DNA from: Negadavirga shengliensis
Lineage (GTDB): Bacteria; Bacteroidota; Bacteroidia; Cytophagales; Cyclobacteriaceae
Assembly (NCBI RefSeq): GCF_042652345.1
Contig: NZ_JBHSJJ010000001.1
Span: forward strand, 248,001 to 312,000
Reading direction: 5' to 3'
Length of the DNA stretch: 64,000 nucleotides
Each line of letters starts with the position of its first letter. Position 1 is the stretch's first letter. A model generated the notes under the pieces. That model was not told where the DNA came from. It did not search any database and saw only the letters and a program-made list of their open reading frames with translations. The translations under genes were made by a program, and so were the position numbers. Below, piece after piece: positions 1 to 8,876 of the stretch.

Positions 1-363
1 TACGAATTGCAGGTAAAATACCGTTTTATATTTTTGGATATGGCGCACATATTGGGCAGGCATGAAAGGATCAAAGACCGGTATTTTGAATTGATATCCC
101 TGAGGAAGGCACAGCTTTCCCACTTATTTGTGATATTAAAAAATGAAGGAATATTCAGAGATGAGAAGGTGGCCGGAACCTATGAAAACCTATCCAGCCA
201 AATGATCATGCTTTCTGATTATTGGCCCACCCACAACTATATCATTTTTGGCAATGAAGCCTACCATTACCAATATTATGGAAAACTGATCTTTTCAATG
301 GTTTTGCCTTTTTTGACAGAAAAAGGATTGGAGCTTTATAAAACAATTTTGGGATACAAATAA
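1..363 (+). CDS. TetR/AcrR-family regulator, C-terminal part (truncated by window edge)
   Basis: The frame is open from the first base, so the N-terminal helix-turn-helix lies outside the window and only about 120 residues are visible. The segment reads as an all-helical ligand-binding domain: near the left edge it has the KYRFIFLDM and YFELISLRKAQL pattern typical of TetR C-terminal domains in Bacteroidota, followed by hydrophobic and aromatic helices. No DNA-binding motif is visible, so the family call rests on this pattern alone. A TTG at 7 could be read as a start, but a gene beginning there would lack any DNA-binding domain. It converges on the minus-strand rhomboid genes with 17 bases between stops. 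The target is unknown. Confidence 0.55.
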   Translation, partial: YELQVKYRFIFLDMAHILGRHERIKDRYFELISLRKAQLSHLFVILKNEGIFRDEKVAGTYENLSSQMIMLSDYWPTHNYIIFGNEAYHYQYYGKLIFSMVLPFLTEKGLELYKTILGYK

Positions 364-380
364 ACCCGGATCCGTGAAGA

Positions 381-1295
381 CTAAAAGTCTTTATTGCTGA
401 AATCAAAAAGTTTGCGTTTTTCCTCTTTGGTCAGGTTATCATATCCTTTTTCGGCTATCTTGTCCAGTATTCTGTCGATTTCTTCCTGTGTACTTCCCGA
501 TCCGGCACCAGTAGAGCCGCTTCCGGGCCGGTTATGGTCATTTTGCTTTCTTCTATAGGTAACCTTTACTTTGGGCTTGTTGGTAAACAATTTTTCAATA
601 AACATTCCGATAGCCTGTATTGGGGTGCCCAAATCCATTCCCTTTTTAAGCTGCAGGACATACATATATCCAAGGGCAGCCCCTCCTAAGTGGGCAAGCT
701 CTCCTCCTGCGTTGGCGCCAGCTGAATTCGCAAAGGCAATCAAGACATAAAATATAGCAATGTATTTTATTTTGACCGGGCCTAACAAAATCAGCCTGAA
801 TTCTGTATCCGGTCTCAAAGTAGCGGCCGCCACCACGATGGCGTATACACCCGCACTGGCACCCAGCATCAATGCACTGTCTACCCTATCGCTGAAATAG
901 GGGGCTACGTTATACAAAAGCATATACAACAATCCCCCCGCTATGCCCCCAAGAAAATACAGGTTTACCAGTTTCCTACTGCCAAGATAATCCTGTACCA
1001 ATAGCCCAAACCAATACAAAAAAAGCATATTGAAAAGGATGTGGAGAAAACCTTCATGAAGAAACATATAGGTGATCAAAGTCCATGGCTGCGTGATAAA
1101 ACGCGGCAGGGAAGCCGGCATCATAAAAAAGGACACAAATGATTTATAAATCTCTCCCGCTCCTCCTATGGTGAGGAAAACCCTCATGATCATCAATATC
1201 AAAAATACCAGAATATTGATGGCCAATATTTTATATAGACCATTGTCTTTATGATCAAAGGCATGCCTGATATGGTACCAAAATCCTCCGTACAT
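381..1295 (-). CDS. Rhomboid-family intramembrane serine protease (second of a tandem pair)
   Basis: A 304-residue polytopic membrane protein. Seen: the rhomboid HxxxxHxxxN signature (H80, H85, N89), the serine motif GASAG with S147, and a downstream HLGG with H202, together giving the Ser-His dyad. There are about six membrane segments between residues 20 and 215. After the membrane core comes a soluble tail of about 80 residues, first basic, then rich in Gly and Ser, then charged. Family knowledge: rhomboids cleave single-pass membrane proteins inside the bilayer. The substrate cannot be told from the sequence. It begins 6 bases after the upstream rhomboid ends, so the two are surely co-transcribed. 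Confidence 0.9.
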   Translation of the reverse strand: MYGGFWYHIRHAFDHKDNGLYKILAINILVFLILMIMRVFLTIGGAGEIYKSFVSFFMMPASLPRFITQPWTLITYMFLHEGFLHILFNMLFLYWFGLLVQDYLGSRKLVNLYFLGGIAGGLLYMLLYNVAPYFSDRVDSALMLGASAGVYAIVVAAATLRPDTEFRLILLGPVKIKYIAIFYVLIAFANSAGANAGGELAHLGGAALGYMYVLQLKKGMDLGTPIQAIGMFIEKLFTNKPKVKVTYRRKQNDHNRPGSGSTGAGSGSTQEEIDRILDKIAEKGYDNLTKEEKRKLFDFSNKDF

Positions 1296-1301
1296 TTTAA
1301 T

Positions 1302-2093
1302 TTAGTAGAAATTCCTTCTGTCCTTTTTCCAATATATAACCAGTACCGCACCGATCAACAATCCGGATAGATGCGCAAAATGGGCTACATTGTCAGCGGG
1401 ATTCGATACAAATATATGATATACTGTGTATAGTCCATAAAACAAAACCAGGTATTTTGCCCTCACCGGCATCGGGGGGAACAACAGGAATAACTGGGTG
1501 TTTGGAAACAACATGCCGAAAGCAATCAAAATTCCGAAGAGTGCCCCGGACGCTCCCACCATCGGGATGTTGGCCTGAAGATCCCTGACCCCCAGCATAT
1601 TTCTTTTTGCCCTGTCAATCAGATCGGCATCGTCAGGATTCCGGCTGTAGGCATCTATAAAATCGTATATTCCCGGGCCGAACAGGTGCCTGTTGTCAGA
1701 GACAAACCGGTTAAAGACTTCCGGATCCGGGTTTTCGGAGAAAGCCTCCACTTTGTTGTTCAGCTGGTTGATTTTATAGACATTGTACCCCGAATACAGA
1801 ATCCCTGAACCTATGCCGCACACCATCCAAAGGATCAATATTTTTTTGGGTCCCAGAAACTGCTCCAGGAGCGGCCCAAAAATAAACAGCCCAAACATAT
1901 TGCTGAAAAGGTGCCAAAAATCCGCATGCATAAACATATAGGTAACGAACTGAAAAGGCATAAAATGCCTGCTCTCGATGTGGTACAAGGCAAATAGGCT
2001 TTTCAGTTGTGGCATAAAAAAAGACGTAACTACATGCAGGCCTATAGTGATCAGCAGCAGGTTTTTAACTATAGGTGTAAGGGCTCTAAACAT
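1302..2093 (-). CDS. Rhomboid-family intramembrane serine protease (first of a tandem pair)
   Basis: A 263-residue membrane protein with the rhomboid core: H56, H61 and N65 in the HADFWHLFSN stretch, GASG with catalytic S182, and the HLSG motif with H241. Between the third membrane segment and the serine motif lies a hydrophilic insertion of about 65 residues (roughly 105-170, acidic and Asn-rich) that its downstream neighbour lacks. The two proteins are therefore diverged paralogues and probably differ in substrate access. The gene begins 21 bases after mutL on the same strand. The start is the first ATG after the mutL stop. Confidence 0.9.
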   Translation of the reverse strand: MFRALTPIVKNLLLITIGLHVVTSFFMPQLKSLFALYHIESRHFMPFQFVTYMFMHADFWHLFSNMFGLFIFGPLLEQFLGPKKILILWMVCGIGSGILYSGYNVYKINQLNNKVEAFSENPDPEVFNRFVSDNRHLFGPGIYDFIDAYSRNPDDADLIDRAKRNMLGVRDLQANIPMVGASGALFGILIAFGMLFPNTQLFLLFPPMPVRAKYLVLFYGLYTVYHIFVSNPADNVAHFAHLSGLLIGAVLVIYWKKDRRNFY

Positions 2094-2114
2094 AGGGTTT
2101 TACTTTATTCAATT

Positions 2115-3968
2115 TCAGAAATTAAAAAAACGTTCTATTTTACTTATATCCAATTTAATAAAGGTTTTACAACCGTCCGGACTATAATTGGGTGTCTGGC
2201 AGGCAAAAAGCTGTCCCGCCAGGTTTTCCATTTCCTGGGTGTTCAGCCTATCCCCTTTTTTAATGGAGGATTTTTTTGCCAGGGACCGGGCCAGGTTTTC
2301 TTTTTTATCCAGCGACAGCTCGGTTTTAAAATGTTTGAACTGCTCCAAAAGTTCTTCGAAAAGTGCTTTTTCGCTGTTGATATGCACATCTGCAGGCACG
2401 CCATTGATCAATACCGTGTTTTGGCCAAATACGGAAATCTGGAACCCAAGGTTTGCAAGCTCGTCGTTCAGGTCCATTACCAGGGCAAAGTCGGCGGGGC
2501 TCAAAGTAACGTTTTGTGGGAACAGACATTGCTGTGAAGCCCCGGAAGACTGCTCTAACTGCCGGACATACCGTTCGTACAGAATCCTTTGGTGGGCCGC
2601 CTGCTGGTCAAAGATCAGCAATCCCGATGAGGTTTGGGTGACGATGTACGTATTTTCCATCTGAAAGGTATTGCCGGTATCCCGAAATGCCTCACCGGAA
2701 AAAGCACCTGCTTTCTTTTCCAACGCATTGGCCCTGCTTGAAAAAGTGATCATTTCTTTTTCCTCTGTCCCTTTCTCTGAATCAAGGCTGCTGAGCGCCT
2801 CGTCTTCCGGATTGTTTTCAAAAAGCCTTTCCCAGCCTTTCACGTCCTTATTCAGCAAACTTGGCCCCCTGTAGGTTTTGTAGGAGTTTTCCAAACTGAC
2901 CTCCTGCTTTTTGGACGTGTCTGCTTTCCAGTTTTCCGTAAAATTGACATCCAGGCTGAAATCAATGGTAGGCACCACATGATGCGCTCCCAATGCCTGT
3001 TTTACGGCCGATCTTACCACTCCATAGATGGTCCGCTCATCGTCTAATTTGATTTCCGTTTTGGTAGGGTGTACATTGATGTCGATGTGTTTTGGATCAA
3101 TCTCCAAAAAAAGCACATAAAACGGATGGTGATCAGGACTGATCAATCCTTCATAGGCGTTCAGTACCGCATGATGAAGGTAATTGCTTCTGATAAAACG
3201 GTTATTCACAAAAAAATACTGCTCACCTCTGGTCTTTTTGGCATTTTCCGGCTTACCGATATAACCCGTGATCGTGATATGTGGTGTGTCCTCCTTACAG
3301 GCGATGAGCTGATTCCGGTAATGCTGCCCAAATATCCCCACTATCCGCTTGCTGAGCTTCCCCTCGCCAAGCTTGAAAAGTTCCATGTCGTTTTGGTGAA
3401 AGGAGAAGGAAACACCGGGATATGCCAGCGCCACCCTTTGGAACTCCTCCACCAGGTGTTTGGTCTCCACCGCATTGGATTTAAGGAAATTCCTGCGTGC
3501 TGGGACATTGAAAAACAGGTTTCTTACCGACACCGATGTTCCTTCCTGACAGACTACAGGCTCCTGCTTCTTCAGTTCCGACCCTTCGATACAGATCAAT
3601 GCACCCAATTCGTCAGCTGCCCGTCTGGTCTTCAATTCTACCTGCGCCACGGCTGCAATCGAAGCCATCGCTTCCCCTCTAAACCCAAAGGTGCGTATGT
3701 TGAAAAGGTCGTCAGAACGCCTGATCTTGGAAGTGGCATGCCTCTCGAAACACATCCGGGCATCTGTGACCGACATGCCGATGCCATCATCAATCACCTG
3801 GATGAGCGTCTTCCCTCCGTCCTTAATCAATACTTTTATGTTTTTGGCCTGCGCATCCACAGCATTTTCCATCAGTTCTTTCAGCGCGGAAGAAGGCCGT
3901 TGGACCACCTCTCCTGCCGCAATCTGATTGGCAATGGCATCAGGCAAAAGTTGTATCAAATCATTCAT
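2115..3968 (-). CDS. mutL: DNA mismatch repair protein MutL
   Basis: A 617-residue homodimeric ATPase that links MutS mismatch recognition to strand removal. The N-terminal GHKL ATPase is complete: KELMENAVDA (about residues 30-39, with the metal-binding Asn), DDGIGM (about 60-65), then GFRGEA. A transducer domain follows to about residue 330, then a low-complexity linker, and a C-terminal dimerisation domain from about 425. The C-terminal endonuclease motif, DQHA-xx-E-xxxx-E in nicking MutLs, reads DQQAAHQRILYE here, and the late CPHGRP-like motif reads YSPDG, so nicking activity is doubtful. The ATG overlaps the end of the upstream small membrane-protein gene by four bases, which implies translational coupling. 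Confidence 0.97.
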   Translation of the reverse strand: MNDLIQLLPDAIANQIAAGEVVQRPSSALKELMENAVDAQAKNIKVLIKDGGKTLIQVIDDGIGMSVTDARMCFERHATSKIRRSDDLFNIRTFGFRGEAMASIAAVAQVELKTRRAADELGALICIEGSELKKQEPVVCQEGTSVSVRNLFFNVPARRNFLKSNAVETKHLVEEFQRVALAYPGVSFSFHQNDMELFKLGEGKLSKRIVGIFGQHYRNQLIACKEDTPHITITGYIGKPENAKKTRGEQYFFVNNRFIRSNYLHHAVLNAYEGLISPDHHPFYVLFLEIDPKHIDINVHPTKTEIKLDDERTIYGVVRSAVKQALGAHHVVPTIDFSLDVNFTENWKADTSKKQEVSLENSYKTYRGPSLLNKDVKGWERLFENNPEDEALSSLDSEKGTEEKEMITFSSRANALEKKAGAFSGEAFRDTGNTFQMENTYIVTQTSSGLLIFDQQAAHQRILYERYVRQLEQSSGASQQCLFPQNVTLSPADFALVMDLNDELANLGFQISVFGQNTVLINGVPADVHINSEKALFEELLEQFKHFKTELSLDKKENLARSLAKKSSIKKGDRLNTQEMENLAGQLFACQTPNYSPDGCKTFIKLDISKIERFFNF

Positions 3969-4375
3969 TTTTTCCGCTTGGGTTTCAACTTAAAAAGTCC
4001 TACCAGTAAGGCAACACCCACCGCCAGGTACAACCCATAATAAATCACATCCGGCCCAATATATAAGTATCCGCCAAAACCCCCTATCAGGAAAAAAAAG
4101 ATGATCAATCGCAACAGACCGGCGCTCTGGAAGATAGAAGAAGGCTGTTTTTTGATGGGACTTCCCTGGGTGAATGCTCCCCGTATGGTAGAACCGTAGC
4201 GGCTGGTATGCCCCTTGTTTTCCCCGTCTTCAGGTGTTAATACCCCCTGTTCTTCCAGTTCCTTTCTTATTCTTTCCGTTCTATTGGCGATTTCTTCCTT
4301 CACCGGATCATAATGTCTTGGCGTAATCTGAAATCTTCTTGGCTGATTTACCCTGAAAATGGATGGGAACTTCAT
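3965..4375 (-). CDS. Small two-helix membrane protein upstream of mutL, function unknown
   Basis: 136 residues, not assignable to a characterised family. Residues 1-85 are hydrophilic, with an RRFQITPRHYDP stretch and a charged helix (about 26-45). Two hydrophobic segments follow, about 88-105 and 110-127, and then a basic tail rich in Lys, so the N-terminus is probably cytoplasmic. It overlaps mutL by four bases (ATGA) and heads the mutL-rhomboid operon. The coupling to mutL says more about its expression than about its job. Confidence 0.7.
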   Translation of the reverse strand: MKFPSIFRVNQPRRFQITPRHYDPVKEEIANRTERIRKELEEQGVLTPEDGENKGHTSRYGSTIRGAFTQGSPIKKQPSSIFQSAGLLRLIIFFFLIGGFGGYLYIGPDVIYYGLYLAVGVALLVGLFKLKPKRKK

Positions 4376-4459
4376 GCTTGCTTATTCTCTCACTAATGGT
4401 TTTCAAATAAAATTAATTCAATTCATCAATTTTTGATAGGTAGAGGCAATGTTTTTACG

Positions 4460-4467
4460 TATGTTTG
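4460..4467 (+). promoter_or_regulatory. Candidate promoter -7 element (TATGTTTG)
   Basis: Matches the Bacteroidota -7 consensus TAnnTTTG, 68 bases before the GH3/beta-lactamase gene. A TTTG at 4432-4435 could be the -33 box, but the 24-base spacing is longer than usual. Confidence 0.35.
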
Positions 4468-4535
4468 GTTCTGTACTAAGATGGTTTTATGCAAAGTTAT
4501 TCGTAAATTATTACCAATAAAATTTTAACACGTTC

Positions 4536-7511
4536 ATGCGCCAAAAAGTTTATGCTCTACTTTTTTGCCTGCTTATAAATCAATCCTGGGGCTTGGCCGG
4601 CGTTATCAGTAACCCGGCCGATAGAGATCCTTTGCTTGCCCCTGACAACCAGGCTCAGTCCAGATGGGTGGACAGCGTTTTCCACAGTATGACATTCGAA
4701 GAAAGGCTGGGGCAGCTGTTTATGGTAGCCGCTTATTCCAACAAAGACAATAGGCACACGCAAGAACTGACCAGGCTCATCAGGGAACAGCAGCTGGGCG
4801 GCTTGATTTTTTTTCAAGGCGGCCCGGTCAGGCAGGCGAACCTCACCAACCATTACCAGTCGGTAAGCAAAGTACCTCTGTTTATAGCCATGGATGCCGA
4901 ATGGGGGCCTGGAATGCGTTTGGACAGCGTCATTCAATTTCCCAAACAAATGACTTTGGGGGCGGCACAGGACGATGCCCTGGTGTATCAGATGGGCAAG
5001 GAGATCGCCAGGCAATTTAAAGAACTGGGCATGCATATCAATTTTGCCCCTGTGGTGGATGTCAACTCCAACCCCCAGAATCCGGTCATAGGCTACCGGG
5101 CCTTTGGGGAAGAAAAAACGCTGGTCAGCAGAAAATCCCTGGCCTACATGAGGGGGCTTCAAGACCATGGGGTCATGGCCAATGCCAAACATTTTCCGGG
5201 ACATGGGGACACCAACCTTGATTCCCATTACACCACCCCCGTCATTCATAATTCCAGACAACGGATTATGGACATTGACCTGCATCCTTACCGGGAACTT
5301 ATAGGCGAAGGCCTGATGAGTGTGATGGTGGCCCACCTTCATGTGCCCAGTTTAGGGAGCGAGGCCAAAAAGCCCACCACCCTTTCGCCCAAAGTGGTTA
5401 ACGGCCTGCTGAAGGACGAAATGGGGTTCAAAGGATTGATCTTTACCGATGCCCTCAACATGAAAGGCGTAAGCAACCTCTACAAACCAGGCGAGGTAGA
5501 CCTCCTGGCCCTTCTGGCAGGCAATGATGTCCTTTTATATGCTGAAGACGTGCCCAAATCCAAAGCACTGATCATGAATGCCATTGAGGAAGGCCGCATC
5601 ACAAGGGAAGAAATAGATCGGCGGGTCCTCAAAATACTGAATGCAAAATACTGGGCCGGACTGAACAGGCCTCAAAAAGTGGACCCCCACAGGTTGGTGG
5701 AGCGCATCAGCGGTTTTGAGACCCGTGCGCTGATCGAGCAGCTTTATGCCACTTCCGTTACTGTGGCCAGCAACCAAGGCAACCTGTTGCCTTTGAGGAA
5801 CCTGGATTTGCTTAATATGGCTTCCCTGACAATTGGTGGAAGGGGAGAAGTCTTTAAGGAGTATCTGGATAAATACGGCAAATTCACCCATTACACCTTA
5901 CGGTCAGCCGGCGGCGCCGACGACTACCGGGCTTTGGAGGAAAACCTCAAACACTATAACACCATCGTTGTGGGTGTAATGGGTCTGACCAATAACCCCA
6001 AACGCAACTTTGGTATAAGGGAAACAGACATCCATTTTATCAACAAGCTGAGGGAAAAACATACTGTCATCACAGTGGTTTTTGGAAATGCCTATGCCGC
6101 CAAAAACTTTAAAGACCACGGCAATTTGATTCTCGCCTACGAGGAGAATGAGCTTACGGAAAAGCTGACGCCACAGGTAATTTTTGGAGGACGGGCTGCT
6201 ACAGGGAGGCTTCCCATTACAGTCAGTGAAAATCTTTCCCAGGGGACTGGAGTGAGAATTGACCCTATTGACCGTCTGGCTTATTCCTTCCCCGAAAACC
6301 TTGATATGGACAGCCGGGTGTTAATGGAAATTGACAGGGTGATGGACAGGGCCATTGCCAGAAAAGCCACTCCTGGAGGCACCGTATTGATCGCCAAAAA
6401 CGGTCATGTGATTTTCGAAAAAGCCTATGGGCATTATGATTATTCCAAAGAAAGGTCAGTCAGCAAGGGTACCCTCTACGACCTGGCTTCTCTCACCAAG
6501 GTCATGGCTACTACACAGATGATGATGTTTCTGGAGAGCAGGGGCTTGATCAGTATGGACAAAGAAATCGGCCATTACCTCCCGGAGCTTAAAGGCACCA
6601 ATAAAGAAATGCTTCTGCTGAGGGATATCATGGCCCACGAAGCGGGATTGCCTGCCTCCCTTCCCCATCATACCAACACGTTAAATGGGGTTGTGTGGAA
6701 AAACGAATACTACATGTCCAAGGAAGAATCGCCCTATGACCTCCCGATAGCGCAGGGTATGTATGCCCACCGCTCCTTACCGGACAGTGTTTGGAAATGG
6801 ACGGTTGCTTCCCATCTCCGCCGGTCCGGCGTCAAGGAGAGCAAATCCAGCTACGTGTATTCGGATGTAGGCATGTACCTCCTTCACAGAATGGTAGAAG
6901 GCATGGTGAACCAACCCATGAATGAGTTTCTGGAACAACACTTTTATGCCCCTCTTGGTTTGCATAAAATCGGCTATTTACCCCTGACAAAATTTACCCC
7001 TGACAAAATAGCTCCAACAGAAGATGATAAGATTTTTCGCAAAACCCTGGTACATGGCCATGTGCATGACCCGGGAGCAGCTTTGTATGGGGGAGTGGCG
7101 GGTCACGCAGGACTTTTCGGTACCGCCAATGACCTGGCGGTTTTGTTGCAGATGATGCTTCAGGGAGGAAAATACGGAGATGTGATTTTGCTGGATCCGG
7201 AAACGGTGAATAAATTTACCCGCAGGCAGTCTTTTCAAAGCCGAAGGGCCTGGGGATGGGACAAACCGGATCCCCACCCTGATAAAGGCCCGACCGGGAA
7301 ATTAGCTTCCCGAAGTACTTTTGGTCATACTGGTTTTACGGGAACCGCGGCCTGGGCAGATCCGGAGCATCAGTTGATTTATGTTTTTCTTTCCAACCGG
7401 GTGCATCCCAATGCCGGAAACAATCTGCTTTTAAAAGAGGGTATACGCACTGAAATCCAGGATATCGTTTATAAATCCATCCGGACCAGATTGATTTTGG
7501 CCCAAAATTGA
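4536..7511 (+). CDS. Exported GH3 beta-N-acetylhexosaminidase (NagZ-type) fused to a beta-lactamase-like serine hydrolase
   Basis: A 991-residue two-domain protein with an N-terminal Sec signal (about 21 residues). The first domain (about 35-400) is a GH3 barrel of the NagZ type: KHFPGHG from K218, with D229, S230 and H231 following, the His/Asp loop specific to N-acetylglucosaminidases, and the nucleophile D305 in FTDALNMKG. A GH3 C-terminal domain fills about 405-575. The last third is a class C beta-lactamase/PBP-like hydrolase with SLTK (S652 as nucleophile), a YSD triad and a late HTG box. Family knowledge suggests GlcNAc removal from muropeptides plus a D-amino-acid esterase or peptidase step, but the serine-hydrolase substrate is unknown. 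It lies 69 bases before bshA on the same strand. Confidence 0.93.
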   Translation: MRQKVYALLFCLLINQSWGLAGVISNPADRDPLLAPDNQAQSRWVDSVFHSMTFEERLGQLFMVAAYSNKDNRHTQELTRLIREQQLGGLIFFQGGPVRQANLTNHYQSVSKVPLFIAMDAEWGPGMRLDSVIQFPKQMTLGAAQDDALVYQMGKEIARQFKELGMHINFAPVVDVNSNPQNPVIGYRAFGEEKTLVSRKSLAYMRGLQDHGVMANAKHFPGHGDTNLDSHYTTPVIHNSRQRIMDIDLHPYRELIGEGLMSVMVAHLHVPSLGSEAKKPTTLSPKVVNGLLKDEMGFKGLIFTDALNMKGVSNLYKPGEVDLLALLAGNDVLLYAEDVPKSKALIMNAIEEGRITREEIDRRVLKILNAKYWAGLNRPQKVDPHRLVERISGFETRALIEQLYATSVTVASNQGNLLPLRNLDLLNMASLTIGGRGEVFKEYLDKYGKFTHYTLRSAGGADDYRALEENLKHYNTIVVGVMGLTNNPKRNFGIRETDIHFINKLREKHTVITVVFGNAYAAKNFKDHGNLILAYEENELTEKLTPQVIFGGRAATGRLPITVSENLSQGTGVRIDPIDRLAYSFPENLDMDSRVLMEIDRVMDRAIARKATPGGTVLIAKNGHVIFEKAYGHYDYSKERSVSKGTLYDLASLTKVMATTQMMMFLESRGLISMDKEIGHYLPELKGTNKEMLLLRDIMAHEAGLPASLPHHTNTLNGVVWKNEYYMSKEESPYDLPIAQGMYAHRSLPDSVWKWTVASHLRRSGVKESKSSYVYSDVGMYLLHRMVEGMVNQPMNEFLEQHFYAPLGLHKIGYLPLTKFTPDKIAPTEDDKIFRKTLVHGHVHDPGAALYGGVAGHAGLFGTANDLAVLLQMMLQGGKYGDVILLDPETVNKFTRRQSFQSRRAWGWDKPDPHPDKGPTGKLASRSTFGHTGFTGTAAWADPEHQLIYVFLSNRVHPNAGNNLLLKEGIRTEIQDIVYKSIRTRLILAQN

Positions 7512-7580
7512 ACGAAGATTCATGCTATCGGTGTTTATAGATTTAAATTCCAAAAGATATACATAACAAAACTTTAAATA

Positions 7581-8723
7581 ATGAAAATCGGGATTGTCTG
7601 TTACCCCACCTTCGGTGGAAGTGGCGTGGTCGCAACTGAACTGGGAAAAGCACTGGCCACCAAAGATCATCAAATTCATTTCATTACCTACCGCCAGCCC
7701 ACCCGATTGGATTTTTTCAGTGAGAACCTTTTTTACCACGAAGTGGACATCAAAAGCTATCCTTTATTCGAACATGCCCCCTATGAGTTGGCGCTGGCCT
7801 CGAAAATGGTAAATGTGGTAAAATACGAGCAGCTTGACCTTTTACACGTCCATTATGCCATCCCCCATGCCTCGGCTGCTTATATGGCCAAGCAAATATT
7901 GAAAAGGCAGGGCATCAATATTCCGGTGGTCACTACCCTTCACGGGACAGACATCACCCTGGTGGGAAAAGATCCCAGCTATGAGCCGGTAGTCACCTTC
8001 AGCATCAATGAATCCGACGGGGTTACTGCTGTTTCGGAAGATCTGAAGAAAGACACCCTGCTCCATTTCGACATAGAAACGCATATAGAAGTGATCCCTA
8101 ACTTTATAGATTTGGAGCGGTTCAAAAAACAAAAAAAGGAACACTTCAAAAAGGCCATCTGCCCCAATGGGGAGAAACTCCTGGTACACACCTCCAATTT
8201 TCGAAAGGTAAAAAGGGTGGAAGATGCCATCCGGGTATTTTATGAAGTCAGGAAAATCATCCCAGCCAAGCTTTTACTTGTGGGAGATGGCCCCGAAAGA
8301 GACAAGATGGAAAGACTGTGCAGACAGTTAGGGGTCTGTGACGACGTCAGGTTTCTGGGCAAACTCGAAGCCGTGGAAGAAGTGCTGTCAGTAGCTGACC
8401 TTTTCCTGATGCCTTCCGAGAAGGAGAGTTTTGGCTTGGCGGCATTGGAAGCGATGGCCTGCGAGGTACCCTTGCTCAGCAGCAATGCCGGGGGGCTCCC
8501 TGAACTGAATGTAGATGGGGAAACAGGATTTTTGTGCAACGTGGGTGACATAGAGGGCATGACAGAAAAAGCACTTTATATCCTCGATGACAAAAATTTG
8601 CCGGGTTTTAAACACCGGGCCTTGGAAAGGGCCAAAGATTTCGATGTTTCCAAAATAATGCCACTATATGAATCTTTTTACCTGAAAACCATAGAAAGTT
8701 CTCTTCTGGCTCCGAGCAAATGA
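7581..8723 (+). CDS. bshA: N-acetyl-alpha-D-glucosaminyl L-malate synthase BshA (bacillithiol synthesis)
   Basis: A 380-residue GT4 glycosyltransferase that joins UDP-GlcNAc to L-malate, the first step of bacillithiol biosynthesis, in the cytoplasm. The BshA-specific N-terminus is present (KIGIVCYPTFGGSGVVATEL), followed by the HVHYAIPHA segment, a TTLHGTD motif, and the GT-B C-terminal donor site with the EKESFGLAALEAMAC signature. Length is normal for the family. The other bacillithiol genes (bshB, bshC) are not in this window. The short gap after the GH3 gene allows co-transcription, but the link between the two is not obvious. Confidence 0.93.
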   Translation: MKIGIVCYPTFGGSGVVATELGKALATKDHQIHFITYRQPTRLDFFSENLFYHEVDIKSYPLFEHAPYELALASKMVNVVKYEQLDLLHVHYAIPHASAAYMAKQILKRQGINIPVVTTLHGTDITLVGKDPSYEPVVTFSINESDGVTAVSEDLKKDTLLHFDIETHIEVIPNFIDLERFKKQKKEHFKKAICPNGEKLLVHTSNFRKVKRVEDAIRVFYEVRKIIPAKLLLVGDGPERDKMERLCRQLGVCDDVRFLGKLEAVEEVLSVADLFLMPSEKESFGLAALEAMACEVPLLSSNAGGLPELNVDGETGFLCNVGDIEGMTEKALYILDDKNLPGFKHRALERAKDFDVSKIMPLYESFYLKTIESSLLAPSK

Positions 8724-8818
8724 TAATTATCAGTTTTATTTTCCACAAAAAATGAAACCTCAATTATCGACAATTACGTTTAATTTGCAAAAACAGCCCG
8801 TGATAAGGGTATATTGAT

Positions 8819-8826
8819 TAACTTTG
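8819..8826 (+). promoter_or_regulatory. Candidate promoter -7 element (TAACTTTG)
   Basis: Exact TAnnTTTG match 50 bases before the fatty acid hydroxylase gene. No TTTG box lies at the usual distance (the nearest, at 8784-8787, is about 31 bases away), so this is only a candidate. Confidence 0.35.
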
Positions 8827-8876
8827 GCCTTTAAATTGGGGCATTTTAAAGTTCCGGTTTTTAATGAACGCGTGAA

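Noticed and set aside
3069..4040. Plus-strand 323-codon reading frame opposite mutL
   Set aside because: It lies fully inside mutL on the other strand, with no recognisable domain; mutL has clear ATPase motifs.
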